DNA from: CAZQMX01 sp964594965
GTDB taxonomy: Bacteria; Patescibacteriota; Minisyncoccia; Portnoybacterales; UBA2143
Reading direction: 5' to 3'
NCBI GenBank assembly: GCA_964594965.1
Contig: CAZQMX010000009.1
Coordinates: forward strand, 1-25,957
Length of the DNA: 25,957 nt
Positions 21,357-25,957 of the stretch are shown one piece after another (position 1 is the stretch's first letter; each line of letters starts with the position of its first letter). Under the pieces are notes generated by a model that saw only the letters and a program-made list of their open reading frames with translations, did not search any database and was not told the DNA's origin. The position numbers and the translations under genes are program-made.

Positions 21357-22798
21357 TGTTGAATAAATTGACTATTAAAAAAGCCCATCAGGGATTAAAA
21401 AAGAAAGAATTTTCTTCGGTTGAATTAACTGAGGCAGCTTTGAATAGAATCAAGGAAAGAAATCCAGAAATTAATTCCTTTATTACCATTACCGAAGAAA
21501 TGGCTCTGAAACAGGCCAGAAAAACAGATAAAAAAATTGCTAATAGCGAAGAAATTGACTTGTTGGCCGGTATTCCAATTGCAGTTAAGGACGCTATTCT
21601 GGTTGAAGGAATCAGATGTACAACCGGCTCAAAGATTTTAGAGAAATATATTGCTCCTTACGATGCAACGGTTATTAAGAAATTAAAGAAAGCCGGAGCG
21701 GTCATTATTGGTAAAACCAATCAGGATGAATTTACTATGGGAGCTTCAGGTGAGAACTCTGCTTTTGGTCCGACTAAAAATCCCCATGACTTAGAAAGAG
21801 TCACCGGTGGAAGTTCAAGCGGTTCTACTGCTGCTGTTGCCGATAACCAATCTATTATTGCTTTGGGTACAGATACCGGCGGTTCAATCCGCCAGCCAGC
21901 AGGTTTTTGCGGCGTGGTTGGATTAAAACCAACCTATGGAGCAGTTTCCCGATACGGATTAATTGCTCACGCTTCGTCCTTGGACCAGATTGGTCCAATA
22001 ACCAAGAATGTTGAAGACACAGAAATTCTTTTTAACGCTATCAAGGGAAAAGATGGATTTGATTCAACCAGTTTAGAATCAAAAAAAGAAAGTCAGAAAG
22101 TAGGAATTAAGGATTTAAAAATTGGGGTGCCAAAAGAATATTTTGTTGAGGGAATTGATAAGGAGGTTGAGAAAACAGTCAAAAAGGCTATTTCCCAATA
22201 CGAAAAAATGGGAGCAAAAATTATTGAGGTTAGTTTGCCCCATACTCAATACGCTATTCCCTGCTACTATATCATTGTCCCGGCCGAGGCTTCGGCTAAT
22301 CTAGCCCGATATGATGGGATTAAATATGGGCTTTCCGAACAATCCCCGAAAAAAAATCAGAGATTTTCAACGGGGCAGGCAAAAGACCTTTTAGAAGGAT
22401 ATTTAAAAACAAGGCAAATTGGATTTGGCGATGAAGTTACCCGAAGAATTATGGTTGGAACCTACGCTTTATCAGCCGGATATTACGATGCCTATTACCT
22501 CAAAGCTCAGAAAGTCAGAACTTTGATTAAACAGGATTTTGATAAAGCTTTTGAAAAAACTGATGTTTTAATGACCCCGGTTTCTCCGACGACAGCTTTT
22601 AAAATCGGGGAGAAAATTGATGATCCGGTGGCAATGTATTTGGCCGATGCTCTTACTGCTCCGGCTAATCTGGCTGGAATTTGCGGTATTTCTCTTCCGG
22701 TTGGGGAAATAGGAAACTTGCCGGTTGGCCTTCAGATTTTAGGCAATCAATTTGAAGAGGATAAAATTATTCAAGTTGCTAAATTCTATGAGAACTGA
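21356..22798 (+). CDS. gatA: Asp/Glu-tRNA amidotransferase subunit A
   Basis: GatA is the amidase-signature glutaminase that supplies ammonia to GatB. The Ser-cisSer-Lys triad is visible: K78 in AGIPIAVKDA, S153 in GGSSSGS and S177 in TDTGGSIRQPA. Further motifs are TNQDEFTMG and SSLDQIGPITKNVED. The length of 480 residues is standard. gatB is not in the window, so the third subunit is encoded elsewhere. The end overlaps the next gene by 11 nt from its preferred start. Presence of GatCAB suggests that tRNA-Gln is charged indirectly in this organism. Confidence 0.97.
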   Translation: MLNKLTIKKAHQGLKKKEFSSVELTEAALNRIKERNPEINSFITITEEMALKQARKTDKKIANSEEIDLLAGIPIAVKDAILVEGIRCTTGSKILEKYIAPYDATVIKKLKKAGAVIIGKTNQDEFTMGASGENSAFGPTKNPHDLERVTGGSSSGSTAAVADNQSIIALGTDTGGSIRQPAGFCGVVGLKPTYGAVSRYGLIAHASSLDQIGPITKNVEDTEILFNAIKGKDGFDSTSLESKKESQKVGIKDLKIGVPKEYFVEGIDKEVEKTVKKAISQYEKMGAKIIEVSLPHTQYAIPCYYIIVPAEASANLARYDGIKYGLSEQSPKKNQRFSTGQAKDLLEGYLKTRQIGFGDEVTRRIMVGTYALSAGYYDAYYLKAQKVRTLIKQDFDKAFEKTDVLMTPVSPTTAFKIGEKIDDPVAMYLADALTAPANLAGICGISLPVGEIGNLPVGLQILGNQFEEDKIIQVAKFYEN

Positions 22799-23327
22799 AC
22801 TATTTGAACTCTATGATAATATTGCCATGGCGGCTCCGGCAGCTTCAGAAGCAGGAAGCGATGTTGTTTTAATCCTAAAAATTGTTTCAATAATCATTTC
22901 AATCCTATTTGTCCTTGCCAGTATTTTCTTAATTTACAAATTGAGAAAAGGAATTGGTCAGTCAATTGAAAGAGTTGAAGAAAGTGTTTCAGCCCCTGGA
23001 TTAGTCAAAGAAGTTTTTGATAAAAACTGGCAATCGGTCTTGGATAAGATGGATTTAGAAGATGAAAGTTCCTGGAAACTGGCTGTTATTGAGGCCGATA
23101 AAATCCTAGACGATGTTCTGAAAAGAATTGGCTACCAAGGGGAAGATATGGGCGAAAGATTAAAACAAATTACTAAAACCCAATTAGCTAATATTGAAGA
23201 AATCTGGCAGGCGCATAAGATGAGGAATAATATTGTTCATGACCCGGGATATCAGGTCAGCAAGGGGCAGGCCAGAAGGGCAATTGAAATTTATCAAAGA
23301 GCCCTTCAAGATATGGAAGCTCTTTAG
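22788..23327 (+). CDS. Membrane-anchored protein with HEPN-like R-x4-H motif
   Basis: A protein of 179 residues. A single membrane helix (VLILKIVSIIISILFVLASIFLIY, about residues 27-50) is followed by a basic KLRKG stop-transfer, so the C-terminal helical part is probably cytoplasmic. That part has ADKILDDVLKRIGYQG, an alpha-helical LANIEEIWQAHKMRNNIVHD segment and an AIEIYQRALQDME end. R146-N-N-I-V-H151 fits the Rx4-6H motif of HEPN domains, many of which are RNases, but similar RN...H helices occur in inactive relatives. The start at 22788 overlaps gatA by 11 nt; a longer start at 22752 is less likely. It looks like the third gene of the gatC-gatA operon. Function unknown. Confidence 0.75.
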   Translation: MRTELFELYDNIAMAAPAASEAGSDVVLILKIVSIIISILFVLASIFLIYKLRKGIGQSIERVEESVSAPGLVKEVFDKNWQSVLDKMDLEDESSWKLAVIEADKILDDVLKRIGYQGEDMGERLKQITKTQLANIEEIWQAHKMRNNIVHDPGYQVSKGQARRAIEIYQRALQDMEAL

Positions 23328-23329
23328 CC

Positions 23330-23354
23330 CTCCGCCGCTAAAGCTTCGGCGGGG
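23330..23354 (+). terminator. GC hairpin after the gat operon
   Basis: CTCCGCCG and CGGCGGGG pair around CTAAAGCTT, 2 nt after the stop. There is no T tract, so it may be a 3'-end stabiliser or a dispersed palindrome more than a classical terminator. Confidence 0.45.
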
Positions 23355-23372
23355 CAAGTGTGGATATCCTAT

Positions 23373-23400
23373 TTGACAAACATTTTTAATTAGTTAAAAT
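23373..23400 (+). promoter_or_regulatory. Promoter of the Phe-rich leader
   Basis: -35 TTGACA (23373-23378), a 16-nt spacer and -10 TAAAAT (23395-23400). The predicted start site is near 23407, 8 nt after the -10, directly at the ATG of the 25-codon leader at 23409. Confidence 0.7.
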
Positions 23401-23408
23401 TGGTTATT

Positions 23409-23486
23409 ATGACAAAGATTGATTCTTTGAGCCAAATAAGAAATTTCAACCAAAACTTTTTTGGGTTTTATTTTACTGGCTTATGA
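23409..23486 (+). CDS. Putative Phe-rich leader peptide
   Basis: A 25-codon ORF starting 8 nt after the -10 box, so translation would be leaderless. The peptide is MTKIDSLSQIRNFNQNFF followed by GFYFTGL. Five Phe and one Tyr lie in residues 13-22, clustered as in the leader peptides of Phe-controlled attenuators (pheA and pheST leaders of enterobacteria). The stop codon (23484-23486) sits on the first bases of a segment that can pair with the downstream terminator stem. This geometry suggests a regulatory peptide, not a functional protein. AT-rich DNA makes TTT codons common, so chance is not excluded. Confidence 0.5.
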   Translation: MTKIDSLSQIRNFNQNFFGFYFTGL

Positions 23487-23545
23487 GAGTTGGTCTTTTT
23501 GGTTAGAAGGTATTTTCAAAGGACTGGCTCTCAAGCCAGTTTTTT
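23485..23545 (+). promoter_or_regulatory. Attenuator-like terminator/antiterminator
   Basis: The terminator stem is ACTGGCT (23523-23529)/AGCCAGT (23534-23540) with a CTCA loop and a T run to 23545. The alternative antiterminator pairs GAGAGTTGGT (23485-23494) with ACTGGCTCTC (23523-23532): ten pairs, three of them G-T, mutually exclusive with the terminator. An upstream ACCAA in the leader (23449-23453) can pair with TTGGT (23490-23494). A ribosome stalled at the Phe codons would free the antiterminator; one that reaches the stop would cover it. The next gene downstream is the 53-residue zinc ribbon. Confidence 0.5.
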
Positions 23546-23581
23546 AGTTTCTTAAAAAATGAATAATGAAAGGAACAAGGT

Positions 23582-23743
23582 ATGGCAAAGAAAGGCATAA
23601 AAAGCAGGTGTGGAGGTTGCGGCAAACCGATGCACTTAAGTGACGGAAAAAGGATAAAACCGGGCAAGAAAATGCCTTGCCCTCATTGCGGTCACGAAAA
23701 CACAGTTGGGATGAAAAAAAATGGCAAAATTAGGATAGTTTAA
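23582..23743 (+). CDS. Small zinc-ribbon protein, 53 residues
   Basis: A short, basic protein starting MAKKGIKSRCGGCGKP. It has two zinc knuckles, C10-GG-C13 and C33-PH-C36, spaced like a rubredoxin/MJ0042-type zinc ribbon, and ends MKKNGKIRIV. An AAGGAAC Shine-Dalgarno-like sequence lies about 5 nt before the ATG. It lies 36 nt downstream of the attenuator-like terminator and is followed by its own hairpin. It may bind nucleic acid or ribosomes, but nothing in the sequence specifies a target. Function unknown. Confidence 0.75.
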   Translation: MAKKGIKSRCGGCGKPMHLSDGKRIKPGKKMPCPHCGHENTVGMKKNGKIRIV

Positions 23744-23758
23744 AAAAGACAAATCCAA

Positions 23759-23785
23759 AAGCCCTGGCAATAACGCCGGGGCCTT
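23759..23785 (+). terminator. Hairpin after the zinc-ribbon gene
   Basis: AAGCCCTGGC pairs with GCCGGGGCCTT (one bulged C, one T-G pair) around AATAAC. The T tract is not immediate but a TTTTTT follows 12-17 nt later. It lies 15 nt after the zinc-ribbon stop and is probably its transcript end. Confidence 0.5.
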
Positions 23786-23792
23786 AAATTTG

Positions 23793-23821
23793 TTGATTTT
23801 TTAAATAATTATAGTTAGTAT
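23793..23821 (+). promoter_or_regulatory. Promoter of the 59-residue orphan
   Basis: -35 TTGATT (23793-23798), 17-nt spacer, -10 TAGTAT (23816-23821), giving a 5' UTR of about 50 nt to the ATG at 23880. Confidence 0.5.
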
Positions 23822-23879
23822 CTAAAGAGGCATAGTATTTTTTAACAAAAAAAGATTGTCTAGAGAGGAGGGAAAAAGC

Positions 23880-24059
23880 ATGAATCTTAGCGTAGGGAAA
23901 GACGGTATTAGTAGGATAGAGCCGGTTGATAGACATGAGGTAGAGCGCATTGATGATTTCTTGTATCGACTTAGTCAAAAAGGTATCGACTTGAAAGAAG
24001 TAACCTTCAAAATCACCAGGAAGAATAATGCGCTCATACTTAAACCTATGTGTCTGTAA
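23880..24059 (+). CDS. Small orphan protein, 59 residues
   Basis: Not recognised. The start at 23880 is set by the strong Shine-Dalgarno GAGGAGGG about 6 nt upstream; an in-frame ATG at 23856 overlaps that site. The protein reads MNLSVGKDGISRIEPVDRHE, then a charged amphipathic helix (VERIDDFLYRLSQKGIDLKEV) and two strands (TFKITRKNNALILKPM). The layout of helix plus strand pair, with no signal or membrane segment, fits a small cytoplasmic regulator or antitoxin-sized protein, but no family is assigned. It is monocistronic, with a promoter and a terminator of its own. The stop codon follows CysLeu. Confidence 0.65.
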   Translation: MNLSVGKDGISRIEPVDRHEVERIDDFLYRLSQKGIDLKEVTFKITRKNNALILKPMCL

Positions 24060-24076
24060 TAAGGCACTATTACATC

Positions 24077-24111
24077 AAAAGGGCTATGTCATGCGACCGC
24101 TGGCCTTTTTT
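24077..24111 (+). terminator. Intrinsic terminator after the 59-residue gene
   Basis: AAAGG(G)CTA pairs with TGGCCTTT, with an inner GTC/GAC pairing, followed by a T run. The form is that of a Rho-independent terminator, 18 nt after the stop. The remaining bases to 24277 hold no gene I can support. Confidence 0.7.
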
Positions 24112-24277
24112 CAATATTTACAAACTTTTACAAACTGCGGGGTTACTCGGGATAATAAGAAAACTTTTAGGGGGTTGGTTGGGGAAATTTATTCAATTTA
24201 TGGTATTGATTCAAGATGTATCGTTTTCCCTTATTAGAGTGATTTCTATGTAATTATGAGTTTTCCACAGCTTTTGC

Positions 24278-24310
24278 AGATGTATCATAGATGTATCATA
24301 GATGTATCAT
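24278..24310. repeat. Three tandem copies of AGATGTATCAT
   Basis: Perfect 11-bp direct repeats at 24278-24288, 24289-24299 and 24300-24310. A partial related word (AGATGTATCG) lies near 24213. The array overlaps the stop codon of the minus-strand regulator gene. Eleven bp is about one helical turn, as in an iteron-like or protein-binding array, or it may simply be slippage. Confidence 0.8.
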
Positions 24311-25851
24311 TTGAATAAACTTTCTTGTTTTGAATTAGATTCAGCTTCAATTTCTTGCTTATTATCATTTGAAAAGACATTCATTGTAAGTATGTATTCT
24401 ACCTTAGGTCCTTCTTTTTTAGTCCTCTTTATTATGCTTAATTTTTCTAATTTTCTAAGGTTTCTTATTGTTGTTCCTCTGCTTTTTCCTATTTCTTTAC
24501 TAAGATCTGCTGTTTTGCCTTTTTTATTTTTCAATAAAAAGTGTACTATTTTTTTCTGATCACCTGTTAAGTTTTCTAGTAAATTATGATTTAGGCCTTC
24601 TATTTCTTCTAGATTATCTTTTGTTGTTCGTTTGTCGATATTGTTTCTAAGTGTCACCCTAAAAATAAATGCGCCTTTATCGTTTTTAAATTCTGGTTCT
24701 GGTAATCCATAGTTTAACATCTCCTGTCTCATTCTATCTAGTCCTTCGCTTGCTTGCTTTACGTAACCTAGATATCGAAAACCATTCATTAATACGGGAT
24801 TTCTTGAAAAACTTTGCTTGTATATATTCTCAATAGTTACTATTCCTGGTAAGTTACCAGGGCTTTCTATCTCTAAGCGGTCATTAAACATTCTGATAAA
24901 AATGTTGGAGTTTTTAATATGGTAGGCTCTATGAGCTAGAGCATTTACCACTGCTTCAAGCCATGCATCTTTTGGGTATTCAGGGACTGTGTTGAATTTA
25001 CCTTTTTCGCCTAAGGAACTAAACTCTTTTGACTGGTCTTCTATTAATTTAGAAATTTCCCCAACCTGATAGGGAAGCGGGCCTTCAATAAATCTATCTT
25101 TAATTATATTGGAACGTGCGCCAGTTTCTATTTTTGTACCTTCATATTTTAGAAATCTAATTCTTGCGCCCGAAATAAAATTTTGGGGATTGTCATAAAA
25201 TAACAAAGCTCCCACATTGTTAACCTTAACATCCGAACGTTTTTTCTCTCCAAAATTCTTCGTTAATATTACATTTTCTACGGTGGGTCTTGAGGTTAAT
25301 CCGTCATGTTCTATCCATTTATCGATAAATTCACTGAGTAAAGATTTATTTAATTCCTTAATAGTTAGGCTTGGTATCAGTTCTTTTTCAAAATCAGATT
25401 GTTTTTTTTCGTACTCCATAAGCCTTACTCTTTCGGACTTCATTATGCATGTTTCGTCTCCTACTCTTTCATATGCTTCTCCAGAGGTAAGTTTAATTAC
25501 TTTATCTATGGCATACTCAACAAAAAGGAGAAGTAATCGATCGTCACCGCCTTTATTATTTTTAATATTAAAAAATCTATGTTTGATGTTTATTAATGGG
25601 CAAAAGGGTCGATATGCTTGTATGAGTTTATTTATTCCCTTTTCACCTACTGAATTAATGCCAATAACATCTGTATCATTTTCAATGCCAATTACAATTA
25701 ACGCTCCTTCTATGCTGCTATTGGCGAATGACGATAGTTCTATTGCTAACTTTTTTTGATGAATTCCAGCAGGCTTCCTTTCAAAATCTTGTCCTTCTTC
25801 CATCCTAAGAAATTCTTCCAAGTCTGGGTTATTATATAGTTTAAAACTCAT
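24307..25851 (-). CDS. AlbA_2 / HATPase / winged-helix regulator
   Basis: A protein of 514 residues with the layout of COG2865-type transcriptional regulators. An N-terminal AlbA_2 (Schlafen-type) domain spans about residues 15-150 (EGQDFERKPAG, LSSFANSSIEGALIVIGIEND). A RecG-C-terminal-like HATPase_c_4 region lies at about 290-400 (LEAVVNALAHRAY, then IFIRMFNDRLEIESPGNLPG, then SRNPVLMNGFRYLGYVKQASEGLDRMRQEM). A C-terminal winged helix follows (LTGDQKKIVHFLLKNKKGKTADLSKEIGKSRGTTIRNLRKLEKLSIIKR). Such proteins occur on islands and near defence genes. Third-position use is more AT-rich than in the ribosomal block. It is a single gene reading back toward the orphan region. Target unknown. Confidence 0.88.
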   Translation of the reverse strand: MSFKLYNNPDLEEFLRMEEGQDFERKPAGIHQKKLAIELSSFANSSIEGALIVIGIENDTDVIGINSVGEKGINKLIQAYRPFCPLINIKHRFFNIKNNKGGDDRLLLLFVEYAIDKVIKLTSGEAYERVGDETCIMKSERVRLMEYEKKQSDFEKELIPSLTIKELNKSLLSEFIDKWIEHDGLTSRPTVENVILTKNFGEKKRSDVKVNNVGALLFYDNPQNFISGARIRFLKYEGTKIETGARSNIIKDRFIEGPLPYQVGEISKLIEDQSKEFSSLGEKGKFNTVPEYPKDAWLEAVVNALAHRAYHIKNSNIFIRMFNDRLEIESPGNLPGIVTIENIYKQSFSRNPVLMNGFRYLGYVKQASEGLDRMRQEMLNYGLPEPEFKNDKGAFIFRVTLRNNIDKRTTKDNLEEIEGLNHNLLENLTGDQKKIVHFLLKNKKGKTADLSKEIGKSRGTTIRNLRKLEKLSIIKRTKKEGPKVEYILTMNVFSNDNKQEIEAESNSKQESLFK

Positions 25852-25883
25852 ATTATTAGTAGATAATTTAATTTCCTATTTTA

Positions 25884-25912
25884 ATTATCTAATAATTAGA
25901 TGTATTTTACAA
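25884..25912 (-). promoter_or_regulatory. Promoter and palindromic operator of the AlbA_2 regulator
   Basis: On the minus strand -35 TTGTAA (25907-25912), 17-nt spacer, -10 GATAAT (25884-25889). A perfect 15-bp palindrome ATCTAATAATTAGAT (25887-25901) covers the -10 edge and spacer, a position where a dimeric repressor, perhaps the winged-helix protein itself, would block transcription. Confidence 0.45.
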
Positions 25913-25927
25913 GTTAAAATGAGTAAC

Positions 25928-25955
25928 AAAAAACAGCCCAAACAGGCTGTTTTTT
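25928..25955. terminator. Bidirectional intrinsic terminator
   Basis: AAAAAACAGCC and GGCTGTTTTTT are perfect inverted arms around CAAACA. With A and T runs on both sides it can terminate transcription in either direction. It separates the AlbA_2 gene promoter from whatever lies beyond the window. Confidence 0.85.
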
Positions 25956-25957
25956 AT

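Noticed and set aside
24028..24253. Two overlapping plus-strand reading frames of 67-69 codons, one with hydrophobic stretches
   Set aside because: They run through a clear terminator, have no ribosome site and no recognisable family; probably chance frames in spacer DNA.

Overview
The window looks like part of a small Patescibacteria/CPR genome, probably Parcubacteria-like. The evidence is as follows. A complete S10-spc ribosomal block lacks rpmD (L30): rpsE and rplO overlap, leaving no room for it. Ribosomal proteins carry lysine/glutamate-rich tails. Genes are packed tightly with short overlaps, and many junctions are filled with families of intergenic inverted repeats. TGA is used as a stop codon (for example rplC and rpsQ), so this is the standard code and not the recoded UGA of Gracilibacteria/Absconditabacteria. 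The lineage is an inference from content, not a database result.

Layout. 1-11.7 kb (+): rpsJ-rplC-rplD-rplW-rplB-rpsS-rplV-rpsC-rplP-rpmC-rpsQ-rplN-rplX-rplE-rpsZ-rpsH-rplF-rplR-rpsE-rplO-secY, then adk-map. The usual next genes (infA, rpmJ, rpsM, rpsK, rpsD, rpoA, rplQ) do not follow map. 13.1-18.4 kb (-): dnaE, thrS and a small heptad-repeat coiled-coil protein. 18.5-23.3 kb (+): a small exported protein, ligA, gatC, gatA and a membrane protein with a HEPN-like R-x4-H motif. 23.3-24.1 kb (+): a region of short transcription units, comprising a Phe-rich leader peptide with an attenuator-like terminator, a 53-residue zinc ribbon and a 59-residue orphan. 24.3-25.85 kb (-): an AlbA_2/HATPase/winged-helix regulator that looks like accessory cargo.

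The most notable structure lies between the genes. A modular element made of a variable hairpin framed by AAGGGCTTTGT/ACAAAACCTT and a GC hairpin (ACCCCGCCCCCTAT.../...ATAGGGGGCGGGGT), usually followed by a second AT hairpin ending just before the next ATG, occurs before rplC, rplB, rpsC and rplN. Short forms stand before adk and gatC. Its left end often starts at, or inside, the preceding gene's stop region, so it supplies C-terminal codons of rpsQ and ligA. Other repeat families supply the ends of rplD and rplO and a palindrome inside rplV.

Several genes have promoters whose -10 box lies 7-9 nt from the ATG (dnaE, ligA, the coiled-coil gene and the Phe-rich leader), which implies leaderless mRNAs. 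The two small orphan genes instead have strong Shine-Dalgarno sequences and real 5' UTRs. The best candidate for something undescribed is the Phe-rich leader/attenuator at 23373-23545, because no Phe gene lies downstream of it.
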